This document shows, piece by piece, positions 10,055-24,102 of a DNA stretch of 64,000 nucleotides. The stretch spans positions 4,898,001 through 4,962,000 of the forward strand of contig NZ_CP043318.1 of NCBI RefSeq assembly GCF_001984825.2, in the 5' to 3' direction. Numbering within the stretch: position 1 is the stretch's first letter; each line of letters starts with the position of its first letter. The notes beneath the pieces were generated by a model. It was given only the letters and a program-made list of their open reading frames with translations. It was not told the origin of the DNA and did not search any database. The position numbers and the translations under genes were made by a program. This DNA comes from Enterobacter chengduensis. Lineage in GTDB: Bacteria; Pseudomonadota; Gammaproteobacteria; Enterobacterales; Enterobacteriaceae.

Positions 10055-11905
10055 TTAGCCCCCAAGTTTCGATTTATCGCGCACCGCGCCTTTATCTGCA
10101 CTGGTGGCAAGGCTCGCGTAGGCGCGCAGGGCGAAGGAGACTTCACGCCGGCGGTCTTTCGGCGTCCAGGCTTTGTCGCCGCGGGCTTCCTGCGCTTCAC
10201 GACGGGCCGCAATTTCCTGGTCGCTCAGCTTGAGCTGAATGCCGCGGTTCGGGATATCGATCTCAATCAGATCACCGTCTTCAATGATGGCGATGTTGCC
10301 GCCGCTTGCCGCTTCCGGCGAAACGTGACCGATAGAGAGACCTGACGTACCGCCGGAGAAACGGCCGTCGGTGATAAGCGCACAGGCTTTGCCGAGCCCC
10401 ATAGACTTCAGGAAGGTGGTTGGGTAGAGCATCTCCTGCATGCCCGGGCCGCCTTTTGGACCTTCATAGCGAATGACAACCACGTCGCCTTCCACCACTT
10501 TGCCACCGAGAATCGCCTCTACCGCGTCGTCCTGGCTTTCGTACACTTTCGCCGGGCCGGTGAATTTCAGGATGCTGTCGTCCACGCCTGCGGTTTTCAC
10601 GATGCAGCCGTTTTCCGCGAAGTTACCGTACAGCACGGCCAGACCGCCGTCTTTGCTGTAGGCATGTTCCAGCGAGCGGATGCAGCCTTCGGCGCGGTCA
10701 TCGTCCAGCGTGTCCCAGCGGCAGTCCTGCGAGAACGCCTGGGTGGTACGAATACCTGCCGGGCCGGCGCGGAACATCTTTTTCACCGCGTCGTCTTTGG
10801 TCAGCATGACGTCGTACTGGTCCAGCGACTCCGGCAGCGTCAGACCGAGCACGTTTTTCACGTCACGGTTCAGCAGCCCGGCGCGATCCAGCTCGCCGAG
10901 AATACCGATGACGCCACCGGCACGGTGCACGTCTTCCATGTGGTACTTCTGGGTACTTGGCGCGACTTTACACAGCTGCGGCACCTTGCGGGACAGCTTG
11001 TCGATGTCGCTCATGGTGAAATCGATTTCGGCTTCCTGCGCGGCGGCCAGCAGGTGCAGAACAGTGTTGGTCGAACCGCCCATGGCGATATCCAGGGTCA
11101 TGGCGTTTTCGAACGCGGCCTTACTGGCGATGTTGCGCGGTAGCGCGCTGGCGTCGTCCTGCTCGTAGTAGCGCTTGGTCAGCTCAACGATGCGCTTGCC
11201 GGCGTTGAGGAACAGCTGCTTGCGGTCGGCGTGGGTCGCCAGCAGGGAACCGTTGCCCGGCTGCGACAGGCCCAGCGCTTCGGTCAGGCAGTTCATGGAG
11301 TTCGCCGTGAACATCCCGGAACAGGAGCCGCAGGTCGGACACGCGGAGCGTTCAACCTGGTCACTCTGCTCGTCAGAGACTTTCGGATCCGCGCCCTGGA
11401 TCATCGCATCGACCAGGTCGAGCTTGATGATTTTGTCGGAGAGCTTGGTTTTCCCCGCTTCCATCGGACCACCGGAGACGAAGATCACCGGAATATTCAG
11501 GCGCAGGGAGGCCATCAGCATCCCCGGGGTGATTTTATCGCAGTTGGAGATACAGACCATCGCATCGGCGCAGTGGGCGTTGACCATGTACTCCACCGAG
11601 TCGGCGATCAGCTCGCGCGACGGCAGTGAATAGAGCATGCCCCCGTGGCCCATTGCGATACCATCATCCACCGCAATGGTGTTGAACTCTTTCGCCACGC
11701 CGCCGGAGGCTTCGATTTGCTCGGCAACCAGCTTGCCGAGATCGCGCAGGTGTACGTGGCCCGGTACGAACTGGGTGAAGGAGTTCACCACGGCGATAAT
11801 CGGTTTGCCGAAATCGGCGTCGGTCATCCCGGTGGCGCGCCACAGTGCGCGGGCACCCGCCATGTTACGGCCGTGAGTGGTGGTGGCTGAACGATACTTA
11901 GGCAT
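10055..11905 (-). CDS. ilvD: Dihydroxy-acid dehydratase
   Basis: Dehydrates dihydroxyisovalerate and dihydroxymethylvalerate to the 2-oxo acids, using an oxygen-sensitive Fe-S cluster. It is 616 residues, the usual length. Cluster cysteines are visible in [16 protein letters not shown] near residue 120 and in [18 protein letters not shown] near 190; the C-terminal [15 protein letters not shown] segment is also present. It lies between ilvE (60 bp upstream) and ilvA (overlapping by one base) in ilvLXGMEDA. Confidence 0.98.
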   Translation of the reverse strand: MPKYRSATTTHGRNMAGARALWRATGMTDADFGKPIIAVVNSFTQFVPGHVHLRDLGKLVAEQIEASGGVAKEFNTIAVDDGIAMGHGGMLYSLPSRELIADSVEYMVNAHCADAMVCISNCDKITPGMLMASLRLNIPVIFVSGGPMEAGKTKLSDKIIKLDLVDAMIQGADPKVSDEQSDQVERSACPTCGSCSGMFTANSMNCLTEALGLSQPGNGSLLATHADRKQLFLNAGKRIVELTKRYYEQDDASALPRNIASKAAFENAMTLDIAMGGSTNTVLHLLAAAQEAEIDFTMSDIDKLSRKVPQLCKVAPSTQKYHMEDVHRAGGVIGILGELDRAGLLNRDVKNVLGLTLPESLDQYDVMLTKDDAVKKMFRAGPAGIRTTQAFSQDCRWDTLDDDRAEGCIRSLEHAYSKDGGLAVLYGNFAENGCIVKTAGVDDSILKFTGPAKVYESQDDAVEAILGGKVVEGDVVVIRYEGPKGGPGMQEMLYPTTFLKSMGLGKACALITDGRFSGGTSGLSIGHVSPEAASGGNIAIIEDGDLIEIDIPNRGIQLKLSDQEIAARREAQEARGDKAWTPKDRRREVSFALRAYASLATSADKGAVRDKSKLGG

Positions 11906-11965
11906 GCTTTATTGACTCCCGTCTGACTATGTAATGGGACGGTGCGTGCCGTCCCAAATTTATAT

Positions 11966-12895
11966 TTAGTGATTAACCTGATCCAACCAGCCGTATTTAT
12001 CTTCTGTTTCGCCGGTGAAGAGGCCAAAGAACGCTTGCTGGATGCGTTTGGTGACCGGGCCACAGCGGCCTTCACCCACCTGGATGCCGTCCACGCTGCG
12101 TACCGGCGTGATTTCAGCCGCGGTACCGGACATGAAGACTTCATCGGCCAGATACAGGGATTCGCGGGACAGCACCTGCTCGCGCACTTCGATACCCAGA
12201 TCTTTCGCCAGCTTGATGATGGCGTCACGGGTAATACCCGGCAGCGCGGACGAGGTGAATGGCGGCGTGAACAGGATGCCGTCTTTCACCTCAAACAGGT
12301 TTTCACCTGCGCCTTCCGAGATGTAGCCGTTTACGTCCAGGGCGATACCTTCCTGATAGCCGTGACGGCGCGCTTCGCTACCGACCAGCAGAGAGGAAAG
12401 ATAGTTACCGCCCGCTTTCGCAGCGGTCGGGATGGTGTTTGGCGCCACGCGGTTCCAGGAAGAGACCATTGCGTCGATCCCCTGCTCCAGGGCTTCAGCA
12501 CCCAGGTAGGCACCCCATGGGAACGCGGCAATGATCACATCGGTGTTGTAACCGGCTGGCGGGTTCACGCCCATACCGACATCACCCACGAACACCAGCG
12601 GACGAATGTAGGCGCTGGTCAGGTTGTTCTTGCGGATCACGTCGCGACAGGCTTCCATCAGCTCGTCGACGCTCTGGGAAACCGGGAAACGATAAATTTT
12701 GGCTGAGTCATGCAGACGCTGCATGTGTTCGCGATGGCGGAACACCACTGGCCCTTTGTGAGAATCGTAGCAGCGGATGCCTTCAAAAACGGAGGTACCG
12801 TAGTGCAGCGCGTGGGACATCACGTGGACCTTCGCGTCCTCCCAGCGAACCATCTCACCGTTGAACCAAATGTAATCAGCTTTTTTTGTCGTCAT
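11966..12895 (-). CDS. ilvE: Branched-chain amino acid aminotransferase
   Basis: Last step for isoleucine, valine and leucine: transamination of the 2-oxo acids with glutamate. PLP fold-type IV enzyme, 309 residues. The PLP lysine is in AAKAGGNYLSS near residue 160, and EGIALDVNGYISEGAGENLF is the class signature after it. It starts 18 bp after the ilvM stop, consistent with a single operon. Confidence 0.98.
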   Translation of the reverse strand: MTTKKADYIWFNGEMVRWEDAKVHVMSHALHYGTSVFEGIRCYDSHKGPVVFRHREHMQRLHDSAKIYRFPVSQSVDELMEACRDVIRKNNLTSAYIRPLVFVGDVGMGVNPPAGYNTDVIIAAFPWGAYLGAEALEQGIDAMVSSWNRVAPNTIPTAAKAGGNYLSSLLVGSEARRHGYQEGIALDVNGYISEGAGENLFEVKDGILFTPPFTSSALPGITRDAIIKLAKDLGIEVREQVLSRESLYLADEVFMSGTAAEITPVRSVDGIQVGEGRCGPVTKRIQQAFFGLFTGETEDKYGWLDQVNH

Positions 12896-12913
12896 TTTTT
12901 TGTCCTGTCACGC

Positions 12914-13177
12914 TTAAGCGCGGATTTGTTGTGATGTGGTTGTGCTCTGGCAGATGGCAACATGGGCAACGTCTACCAGCTTTGATAACTGACTAAACAG
13001 TAAGTCGACCGGCCGCGGGCTGGCAACGGTTAATTCGATACTGATGTTCTGCGCGTCGGTGGCCGTCTCCATATTCATAGAGCAAATCTGAAAACCACGA
13101 TGACGCACCACGCGCAAAACGCGCTCTAAGGTTTCCGGGTTGAAGCGAGCCTGTACGGCGACCTGATGCTGCATCAT
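12914..13177 (-). CDS. ilvM: Acetolactate synthase II, regulatory subunit
   Basis: Small ACT-domain subunit of acetohydroxy acid synthase II, 87 residues, starting [15 protein letters not shown] as in E. coli. It stabilises and activates the IlvG catalytic subunit; isozyme II is insensitive to valine. Its start overlaps the ilvG stop by 4 bases (ATGA), which implies coupled translation and equal stoichiometry. Confidence 0.97.
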   Translation of the reverse strand: MMQHQVAVQARFNPETLERVLRVVRHRGFQICSMNMETATDAQNISIELTVASPRPVDLLFSQLSKLVDVAHVAICQSTTTSQQIRA

Positions 13178-14820
13178 GATAATTTCTCCATCATTTGTGA
13201 GTTACTGGCACCTGGCGGTACCAGCGGCCAGACGTTCTCGAGTTCATCGATTGAGACATGAAGCAGGTAAGGCCCATCGCTGTTCAGCATGGTGTCGAGC
13301 GCCGCTTCAACCTGATCTTTACAGGTGATGTGCTGGCCAGGAATGCCAAAGGCGCTGGCCAACATGAGGAAATCGGGGTTATCGGTGAGCGTCGTTTCGC
13401 TGTAACGCTCCTGGAAGAACAGCTGTTGCCACTGGCGGACCATCCCTAAGCGCTGGTTGTCGAGCAAGACGATTTTCAGCGGCAACTGCTTGCGCTTAAC
13501 GGTGCCGAGCTCCTGGACATTCATCATGAAGGAGCCGTCACCGGAGATACAGATAACGGTATCGTTCGGGCGGGCAACCTGCGCGCCAACGGCTGCCGGC
13601 AGACCGAAGCCCATCGTCCCTAACCCGCTGGAGGTGATGAAGTTTTCCGGGCGGGTGTAGGTCATGTGCTGTGCGGACCACATCTGGTGCTGACCGACGT
13701 CGGTAGTGACGACGCTATCTGCCGGTTTGCGCTCGGACAGCTGCTTCAACAGCAGCGGTGCGTAGATAGCATCTCCAGGATGATCGTAGCGCCAGGCGTG
13801 CTCGGTGCGCATCTCTGCGGTGTGCTGACGCCATGCGCTGATGTCCAGCGGCTGCTGCAATGCCGGTAACAGCGCGTTGAGATCGCCCTGCAAGGCGACA
13901 TGCGCCTGACGCAGCTTATTCATCTCCGCCGGGTCGATATCCATATGGATGACTTTAGCGTTCGGCGCAAAGGTATTCAGCTTGCCGGTGACGCGATCGT
14001 CAAAACGGGCCCCGACGGCGATGAGCAGATCGCACGCCTGCACCGCCAGGTTTGCCGCTTTGGTGCCGTGCATCCCCAGCATGCCCAGATAGTAGGGATA
14101 ATCCGCCTCGACAGCGCCGAGACCTTTCAGCGTGCAGGTGGCGGGCATTTGCGTTACCGCGATAAATTCGCGCAGGGCGGGAACGGCCTGCGCCATGCCT
14201 ACGCCACCGCCGACGTACAGCATCGGCTGTTTCGCCTGCGCCAGCATCTGACGGGCCTCTTCAACCTCTGCGTGCGGGAACGCATTGTCGTTTGCAACGG
14301 TAGAAAAGTGCGGTTCCAGATCGCCAGGAGCCACCTGGATATCTTTCGGGATATCGACAAGAACCGGCCCCGGACGACCGGAGCTTGCCACGTCGAACGC
14401 TTCTGCCATCACGCGCGGCAGCTCTTCCAGAGACTGGACGAGGAAGCTGTGTTTGGTACAGGCCAGCGATAAACCGAGGACGTCCACTTCCTGGAAGGCA
14501 TCGGTACCGATGAATGGAGAGGCCACCTGCCCGGTGATAGCGACCACGGGAACGGAATCCAGCAGCGCATCAGCCAGGCCGGTGATCAGGTTGGTTGCGC
14601 CCGGGCCTGACGTCGCCATGCACACGCCGGTTTTACCGGTCGCACGGGCATAGCCAATGGCCGCCATCGCTGCGCCCTGCTCGTGTCGGCACAAGAGATG
14701 TTCCACGCCGCCGTCATACAGTGCATCGTAAATCGGCATAATTGCGCCACCCGGATAACCGAATACGGTTTCGACTCCCTGCGCGCGCAACGCATGTACT
14801 ACCCACTGTGCCCCATTCAT
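13174..14820 (-). CDS. ilvG: Acetolactate synthase II, catalytic subunit (intact)
   Basis: ThDP- and FAD-dependent enzyme of 548 residues joining two pyruvates, or pyruvate and 2-oxobutanoate. The catalytic glutamate is in [11 protein letters not shown] near residue 47, and the ThDP/Mg2+ motif runs from [12 protein letters not shown] near 427 to LLDNQ. The reading frame is complete, unlike E. coli K-12 where ilvG carries a frameshift, so this strain should have valine-resistant synthase II. It starts 2 bp after the ilvX stop. Confidence 0.98.
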   Translation of the reverse strand: MNGAQWVVHALRAQGVETVFGYPGGAIMPIYDALYDGGVEHLLCRHEQGAAMAAIGYARATGKTGVCMATSGPGATNLITGLADALLDSVPVVAITGQVASPFIGTDAFQEVDVLGLSLACTKHSFLVQSLEELPRVMAEAFDVASSGRPGPVLVDIPKDIQVAPGDLEPHFSTVANDNAFPHAEVEEARQMLAQAKQPMLYVGGGVGMAQAVPALREFIAVTQMPATCTLKGLGAVEADYPYYLGMLGMHGTKAANLAVQACDLLIAVGARFDDRVTGKLNTFAPNAKVIHMDIDPAEMNKLRQAHVALQGDLNALLPALQQPLDISAWRQHTAEMRTEHAWRYDHPGDAIYAPLLLKQLSERKPADSVVTTDVGQHQMWSAQHMTYTRPENFITSSGLGTMGFGLPAAVGAQVARPNDTVICISGDGSFMMNVQELGTVKRKQLPLKIVLLDNQRLGMVRQWQQLFFQERYSETTLTDNPDFLMLASAFGIPGQHITCKDQVEAALDTMLNSDGPYLLHVSIDELENVWPLVPPGASNSQMMEKLS

Positions 14821-14822
14821 AG

Positions 14823-14873
14823 TTAGTTCCCCGTCATAAATCGGGAGAAACAGAATTTTGTGCTAGTCGTCAT
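14823..14873 (-). CDS. ilvX: Small protein IlvX
   Basis: A 16-codon frame, [16 protein letters not shown], matching the E. coli small protein IlvX ([16 protein letters not shown]) in 13 of 16 positions. It sits between the attenuator and ilvG, with GAGGAG upstream of its ATG and its stop 2 bp before the ilvG ATG. Conserved residues and placement support translation; its function is unknown, and coupling of ilvG translation is one possibility. Confidence 0.85.
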   Translation of the reverse strand: MTTSTKFCFSRFMTGN

Positions 14874-14903
14874 TCTCTGCTCCTCATATACGTTTTTTAG
14901 TCA

Positions 14904-14938
14904 TAAAAAAACCCCCGGACCTATCGGTGCGGGGGTCT
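14904..14938 (-). terminator. ilv attenuator terminator
   Basis: On the minus strand GACCCCCGCACC and GGTCCGGGGGT pair into a strong hairpin followed by seven T. It lies just after the ilvL stop and before ilvX, the place of the ilvGMEDA attenuator. Translation through the Val, Leu and Ile codons of ilvL would decide whether it forms. Confidence 0.93.
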
Positions 14939-14959
14939 TAGTTCGTTAAGGCTTGATTT

Positions 14960-15058
14960 CTAAGCCTTTCCTCGTCCAAGTGCAGCCCCGCACGGTGGGA
15001 TAATAATCACCACCACGCTAATCACGACCAGGCTAATCACTCGTAGAAGGGCTGTCAT
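14960..15058 (-). CDS. ilvL: ilv operon leader peptide
   Basis: A 32-residue leader frame that reads like E. coli IlvL: it starts MTALLRVISLVV, runs through a stretch of Val and Ile codons (VVVIII) and ends LGRGKA. Stalling at scarce Val, Leu or Ile tRNA lets RNA polymerase read past the attenuator. A 6 bp inverted repeat, ATACCT-AAAG-AGGTAT (15090-15105), lies in the untranslated region just upstream. Confidence 0.97.
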   Translation of the reverse strand: MTALLRVISLVVISVVVIIIPPCGAALGRGKA

Positions 15059-15399
15059 TTTCAGTTCTTTTTGCATCTTGTTCGAAGGAATACCTAAAGA
15101 GGTATCACAGTTTTTAAATTAAACACAAGATTTATTTATGACGGATTTGATTAGGCAGCGAATCATTTTTCTTAAAACCGTTGTTTTATATACAGAAAAT
15201 AGATAATGAATATTTTTCATTTTTTTACTGCGGTTCTAACCGTCAAAACGGCGCTTTTTACATTCTGCGAGGAGGCTTCCACGGTTATGCAATAGTTTCA
15301 TTACGCGCTTAAAATCTCTGAACAGGCAGCGTAAATCCGCAAAATGACGCTAAACAGACAAAGCAGGCGCTGGCATAGTCACACCAGGAGGTAGTGCAA
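15059..15399. other. Divergent intergenic region, ilvL to yifB
   Basis: 341 bp without a gene. It is AT-rich around 15110-15240 and must hold the ilv promoter (minus strand) and the yifB promoter (plus strand), but no promoter with clear consensus was resolved. Features seen are the 15090-15105 inverted repeat next to ilvL and the strong AGGAGG (15386-15391) before yifB. No longer reading frame fits the region. Confidence 0.6.
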
Positions 15400-16920
15400 A
15401 TGTCACTGTCAGTTGTTTATACGCGTGCGGCTCTTGGGGTAAAGGCACCGCTGATTTCCGTCGAGGTTCACTTGAGTAATGGCCTACCTGGACTCACGCT
15501 CGTCGGGTTGCCAGAAACGACGGTAAAAGAGGCCAGGGATCGCGTTCGCAGCGCAATAATAAATAGCGGTTATACCTTCCCCGCGAAGAAGATCACTATC
15601 AACCTTGCCCCCGCCGATCTGCCTAAAGAGGGGGGACGATACGATTTACCTATCGCAATTGCCCTTCTCGCGGCTTCTGAGCAGCTTAATACGACACGGC
15701 TAGGCTCGTATGAGTTCGTTGGCGAACTCGCGCTTACAGGCGCGTTAAGAGGCGTTCCCGGTGCGATCTCGGGCGCGCTGGAAGCCATACGTGCAGGGCG
15801 GCAAATCATTGTGGCCAATGAAAACGCATCAGAGGTGAGTCTTATTGCCGAGAAGGGGTGTCTCATCGCGGGGCATTTACAGGAAGTGTGTGCCTGGCTG
15901 GAAGGGCGACATGAACTGTCCGAGCCGGAGGAGTGTGATGATGTTATCGCGGATGCTTCAGAGGATCTCCGTGAGATTATGGGGCAGGAGCAAGGGAAAC
16001 GGGCGCTGGAGATTACGGCTGCAGGTGGACACAATCTTCTGCTAATTGGCCCACCGGGTACGGGTAAAACCATGCTGGCAAGCAGATTGAGTGGATTGCT
16101 TCCACCGCTCAATAATCATGAAGCACTGGAAAGCGCCGCCATATATAGCCTGATGGGTTCAACGTCGTTGCAAAAACAGTGGCGACGGCGTCCTTTTCGT
16201 TCCCCACATCACAGCGCTTCACTGACGGCAATGGTCGGCGGTGGGTCTATCCCCGGGCCGGGTGAGATCTCGCTGGCACACCATGGCATTCTGTTTCTTG
16301 ATGAGCTGCCTGAGTTTGAGCGCCGCGTGCTGGATGCACTGAGGGAGCCGATTGAATCCGGTGAGATACATATCTCACGCACGCGCGCCAAAATAAGCTA
16401 TCCCGCGCAGTTTCAGCTGGTCGCGGCGATGAATCCCAGCCCGACGGGTCACTACCAGGGTAACCATAACCGCTGTACGCCAGAGCAGACGCTGCGCTAT
16501 CTTGGGAAGCTATCCGGACCGTTCCTCGACCGTTTTGATTTATCCCTGGAAATCCCCCTTCCCCCGCCGGGTCTCCTCAGGCAAGCGGGCATGACGGGCG
16601 AAAGCTCGGCGGAGGTGCGCGAGCGGGTGATTGCTGCCCAGTCGCGACAATACGCTCGTCAGAACAAGCTGAATGCGCGGCTGGATAATGCCGGGATCCG
16701 ACAGTTTTGTTTTCTTACCGCAGAGGATGCGGGATGGCTGGAAGAGACGTTGACGCGGTTCGGACTGTCCATACGTGCGTGGCAGCGTTTGCTGAAAGTG
16801 GCCAGAACCATTGCTGACGTAGAGGGATGCACTGACATTCAGAGAAAACATTTGCAGGAGGCGCTGAGTTACCGCGCCATCGATCGTTTGCTGCTGCATT
16901 TGCAGAAACTACTGGCATAA
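15400..16920 (+). CDS. yifB: Magnesium chelatase-like AAA+ protein YifB (ComM family)
   Basis: 506 residues, the length of E. coli YifB. Its relative ComM is a hexameric helicase that drives branch migration during natural transformation. The N-terminal domain has the Lon-like fold signature (GLPETTVKEARDRVRSA, PKEGGRYDLPIA); the AAA+ core has Walker A GPPGTGKT near residue 214 and Walker B ILFLDELPEF near 300; the Mg-chelatase C-terminal domain follows. ATG 15400 is chosen because AGGAGG lies 8 bp upstream, against an in-frame GTG two codons earlier. Confidence 0.95.
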   Translation: MSLSVVYTRAALGVKAPLISVEVHLSNGLPGLTLVGLPETTVKEARDRVRSAIINSGYTFPAKKITINLAPADLPKEGGRYDLPIAIALLAASEQLNTTRLGSYEFVGELALTGALRGVPGAISGALEAIRAGRQIIVANENASEVSLIAEKGCLIAGHLQEVCAWLEGRHELSEPEECDDVIADASEDLREIMGQEQGKRALEITAAGGHNLLLIGPPGTGKTMLASRLSGLLPPLNNHEALESAAIYSLMGSTSLQKQWRRRPFRSPHHSASLTAMVGGGSIPGPGEISLAHHGILFLDELPEFERRVLDALREPIESGEIHISRTRAKISYPAQFQLVAAMNPSPTGHYQGNHNRCTPEQTLRYLGKLSGPFLDRFDLSLEIPLPPPGLLRQAGMTGESSAEVRERVIAAQSRQYARQNKLNARLDNAGIRQFCFLTAEDAGWLEETLTRFGLSIRAWQRLLKVARTIADVEGCTDIQRKHLQEALSYRAIDRLLLHLQKLLA

Positions 16921-16942
16921 AAAAAGGGGCCGTAGCCCCTTC
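16919..16942. terminator. Shared terminator between convergent yifB and maoP
   Basis: AAGGGGC-CGTA-GCCCCTT forms a 7 bp stem. The A-run on the left gives a good U-tail when read on the minus strand (maoP); the plus-strand tail (TCTCTTCATTT) is weaker. Confidence 0.8.
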
Positions 16943-16950
16943 TCTTCATT

Positions 16951-17289
16951 TTAGTCATCAGACTCGGTGTAGTCTTCTGCACCTTCCATCTGCGGCTTGC
17001 CGCCAGACAGCGTATGGAAGCGCTTTGGACGCTTAATACGCGCCATGTACTTGATCCATACACGTTCCGCTTCAGACTCCGGCTCACGCTCACCACGGCA
17101 AACAGAAACAAACTGTTTTTCGTCTTCGGTAGCAGGTTCACGCTTACCCAGATCCAGCTCGTTAAAGGCATAACCATGGCGCTCAAGCAGTTGAGCTTCT
17201 TTGATGGTGAAATCGCCGTGACGAGAGAACCCGCGCGGATAATGTTTATTGTCGAAAAAACGATTAGTCGTCGTAAAGCTTTCCGCCAT
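16951..17289 (-). CDS. maoP: Ori macrodomain organising protein MaoP (YifE)
   Basis: 112 residues, closely matching E. coli YifE/Mao[26 protein letters not shown] at the start, an acidic end EDYTESDD. MaoP together with a nearby short site (maoS) structures the Ori macrodomain in E. coli. It is divergent from hdfR, and maoS is expected close by, but I cannot identify that site by eye. Its place beside an rRNA operon that differs from E. coli in its far neighbours is of interest. Confidence 0.93.
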   Translation of the reverse strand: MAESFTTTNRFFDNKHYPRGFSRHGDFTIKEAQLLERHGYAFNELDLGKREPATEDEKQFVSVCRGEREPESEAERVWIKYMARIKRPKRFHTLSGGKPQMEGAEDYTESDD

Positions 17290-17407
17290 CCTACACGCTC
17301 CTAATTCTTTGGCCGAGCTATTTATGGCGCGGAGTATTAGTTACGCTTGACAGAGTGTAAAACAAAACATTTAAATCATAACGACAAATAATTTTGCGGA
17401 GAAAGAT

Positions 17408-18229
17408 GTGGATACGGAATTGCTTAAAACTTTCCTTGAAGTGAGCAGAACGCGCCACTTTGGGCGAGCAGCTGAAGCCCTTTACCTGACACAGTCAGCA
17501 GTCAGTTTTCGTATTCGACAGCTGGAAAATCAACTGGGTGTGAATCTTTTTACCCGCCATCGCAACAATATTCGCTTAACGCCGGCGGGTGAGAAACTGC
17601 TGCCGTACGCAGAAACGCTCATGAATACCTGGCAGGCAGCACGTAAAGAGGTTGCTCATACGTCGAGACACAATGAGTTTTCGATAGGAGCCAGCGCTTC
17701 TCTGTGGGAATGCATGCTAAGTCAGTGGCTTACCCGGCTGTATCATTCTCATGGGCATCTGCAATTCGAAGCGAGAATTGCACAGCGGCAGTCGCTGGTT
17801 AAGCAACTTCATGAGCGCCAGCTTGATCTTCTGATCACAACTGAAGCCCCCAAGATGGACGAATTTAGCAGCCAGATTGTGGGTCAGTTTGGCCTGGCGC
17901 TTTATGCTTCTGAACCGTCGATGATGAAGGCAGACCTGACCTATTTGCGCCTGGAATGGGGGCCGGATTTTCAGCAACACGAGACGGGATTGATTGCGCC
18001 AGATGATGTTCCGCAGTTAACGACCAGCTCTGCAGAGATCGCCTGTCAGCAGTTGCCCTTACTGAAAGGTTGTACCTGGTTACCTGTTCGCTGGGCAGAC
18101 ACGAAAGCGGGGCTGCACACCGTGATGGATTCCACCACGCTTACCAGGCCGCTGTATGCGATCTGGCTGCAAAACAGCGATAAGCAATCGCAGATAAAAG
18201 ATCTTCTAAAAATCAATGTAATGGATTGA
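17408..18229 (+). CDS. hdfR: LysR-type regulator HdfR
   Basis: 273 residues with an N-terminal LysR HTH ([36 protein letters not shown]). In E. coli HdfR represses the flagellar master operon flhDC and affects gltBD. The start is GTG 17408, which gives the family N-terminus MDTELLKTF, with a GGAG element in GCGGAGAAAG just before. It points toward the terminator of the rRNA operon, as next to rrnC of E. coli. Confidence 0.92.
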   Translation: MDTELLKTFLEVSRTRHFGRAAEALYLTQSAVSFRIRQLENQLGVNLFTRHRNNIRLTPAGEKLLPYAETLMNTWQAARKEVAHTSRHNEFSIGASASLWECMLSQWLTRLYHSHGHLQFEARIAQRQSLVKQLHERQLDLLITTEAPKMDEFSSQIVGQFGLALYASEPSMMKADLTYLRLEWGPDFQQHETGLIAPDDVPQLTTSSAEIACQQLPLLKGCTWLPVRWADTKAGLHTVMDSTTLTRPLYAIWLQNSDKQSQIKDLLKINVMD

Positions 18230-18291
18230 TATAACGGCCAGCAAGGATGCTGGCTGAAATTAAGAAGAACGTTTTCTGCCGTATTTCAGGC

Positions 18292-18322
18292 AAAAAAAAA
18301 ATCCTTTGCCGAAGCAAAGGAT
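18292..18322 (-). terminator. Terminator of the rRNA operon
   Basis: On the minus strand ATCCTTTGC-TTC-GGCAAAGGAT forms a stem closed by a short loop and followed by ten T, 7 bp beyond tRNA-Trp. Confidence 0.9.
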
Positions 18323-18328
18323 TATATA

Positions 18329-18404
18329 TGGCAGGGGCGGAGAGACTCGAACTCGCGACACCCGGTTTTGGAGACCGGTGCTCTACCAACTGAGCTACGC
18401 CCCT
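18329..18404 (-). tRNA. trpT: tRNA-Trp (CCA)
   Basis: 76 nt cloverleaf with encoded CCA end. The anticodon loop CTCCAAA gives CCA. It is the last gene of the rRNA operon, 53 bp after tRNA-Asp, the same order as aspT-trpT downstream of E. coli rrnC. Confidence 0.97.
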
Positions 18405-18457
18405 AAAGTTTTTTGCCATTAAGCCTGCCAACTAGGCAGGCTTAATATCTTAATAAG

Positions 18458-18534
18458 TGGCGGAACGGACGGGACTCGAACCCGCGACCCCCTGCGTGAC
18501 AGGCAGGTATTCTAACCGACTGAACTACCGCTCC
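18458..18534 (-). tRNA. aspT: tRNA-Asp (GTC)
   Basis: 77 nt cloverleaf, 5' GGAGCGG pairing with CCGTTCC before the encoded CCA. The anticodon loop CTGTCAC gives GTC. It lies 54 bp after the 5S gene. Confidence 0.97.
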
Positions 18535-18588
18535 ACCGAAGACTGCTTGTAACCACCGGATTTATGCACCGGCTTACTACTAAATTTG

Positions 18589-18708
18589 ATGCCTGGCAGT
18601 TCCCTACTCTCACATGGGGAGACCCCACACTACCATCGGCGCTACGGCGTTTCACTTCTGAGTTCGGCATGGGGTCAGGTGGGACCACCGCGCTAAAGCC
18701 GCCAGGCA
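18589..18708 (-). rRNA. rrf: 5S ribosomal RNA
   Basis: 120 nt with the expected ends: 5' TGCCTGGCGG and 3' CCAGGCAT pair to form helix I. The internal CCCCATGCCGAACTCAGAAG segment is conserved. It lies 64 bp after 23S. Confidence 0.97.
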
Positions 18709-18772
18709 AATTCTGTTTAATCTGTATCAGGCTGAAAATCGTGTCTCTTCGCCAAAACACCTTCGGCGTTGT

Positions 18773-21677
<2,905 letters not shown>

Positions 21678-21847
21678 TCACAACCCGAAGATGTTTCACT
21701 TCTGATTGCGAAAATTTGAGAGACTCGAACACACCTTGAAGATGTGTCGTTTCAATTTTCAGCTTGATCCAGATTTTTAAAGAGCAAAACTTCGCAGTGC
21801 ACCTTTTCAGGTTCACTCTGAAGTTTTCTTGTGTTCGCAGTAAAAGA

Positions 21848-21923
21848 TGGTGGAGCTATGCGGGATCGAACCGCAGACCTCCTGCGTGCAAAGCAGGCGC
21901 TCTCCCAGCTGAGCTATAGCCCC
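21848..21923 (-). tRNA. alaT: tRNA-Ala (TGC)
   Basis: 76 nt spacer tRNA beginning GGGGCTATAGCTCAGC, anticodon TGC, CCA encoded. Second tRNA of the 16S-23S spacer. A boxA-like GCTCTTTAAAAATC lies between it and 23S (about 21772-21785). Confidence 0.97.
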
Positions 21924-21949
21924 ATCGTATTACAAACCTCTGTACCGGT

Positions 21950-22032
21950 AATTCTTCCTGAGACAAGGCGTGGAATAACGAAGCATACTTCAGTATGTGA
22001 GTTATTTCGCAACGCAGTATTCAGGGAGAATT
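21950..22032 (-). repeat. Long hairpin between tRNA-Ile and tRNA-Ala
   Basis: An 83 nt imperfect palindrome. Outer arms AATTCTTCCTGA and TCAGGGAGAATT match in 11 of 12 positions; inner arms are imperfect, and the centre is CATAC-TTCA-GTATG. It abuts the CCA end of tRNA-Ile, so the gap between the two spacer tRNAs is 109 bp. It could be a processing stalk or an inserted repeat; which one is not decided here. Confidence 0.75.
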
Positions 22033-22109
<77 letters not shown>

Positions 22110-22178
22110 GTAGAGGTTTTTACTGCTGTTTTTCATCAGACAATCTGTGTGAGCACTACAAAGGCAGGTTCTTTAAGG

Positions 22179-23720
<1,542 letters not shown>

Positions 23721-23851
23721 AAGTTTGATGCTCGTGAATTAAACTTCGTAATGAATTACGCATGTTCACTCAGAGACTTGGTATTCATTTATTGTCCGAA
23801 GACATTAAGAATCCATGTCACTTTGAGTGCCCACACAGATTGTCTGATAAA

Positions 23852-23864
23852 TTGTTAAAGAGCA
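23852..23864 (-). promoter_or_regulatory. rRNA leader boxA antitermination site
   Basis: TGCTCTTTAACAA on the minus strand, 132 bp before the 16S 5' end. It fits the boxA element bound by NusB-S10 for rRNA antitermination. Confidence 0.85.
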
Positions 23865-23903
23865 GTGCAACGCGGCTTTAAGCTCACCGTTGCGAGGTCC
23901 CGT

Positions 23904-23931
23904 ATATTACGTTTTCCTCATTCAGAGTCAA
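23904..23931 (-). promoter_or_regulatory. rRNA promoter P2
   Basis: TTGACT, 16 bp spacer, TAATAT on the minus strand, followed by a GC-rich start region (ACGGGACCTCGC), as in the P2 promoters of E. coli rRNA operons. Confidence 0.85.
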
Positions 23932-24023
23932 GCGATTATTTTTGCTTTTCTCTGCTGGCGTTCATCTCTGAACCCCGCTAACCCGGCGGCCTGTAAGCCG
24001 TTGTTCCGTGTCAGTGGAGGCGC

Positions 24024-24051
24024 ATTATAGGGAGTTCTCAGACGTTGACAA
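24024..24051 (-). promoter_or_regulatory. rRNA promoter P1 with UP element
   Basis: TTGTCA, 16 bp spacer and a perfect TATAAT on the minus strand, then a GC-rich discriminator (GCGCCTCC). An A/T tract AAAGTTTTTTTTAAAAG lies just upstream as UP element. Between P1 and murI there are only about 50 bp, so Fis sites would fall inside murI. Confidence 0.9.
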
Positions 24052-24102
24052 CCCCTCTTTTAAAAAAAACTTTCAACCGTCTCTTTTTTGCTCAAAACCG
24101 TG

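Noticed and set aside
16919..18328. maoS site near maoP
   Set aside because: Expected from E. coli, but I could not recognise the short site with confidence, so it is not annotated.
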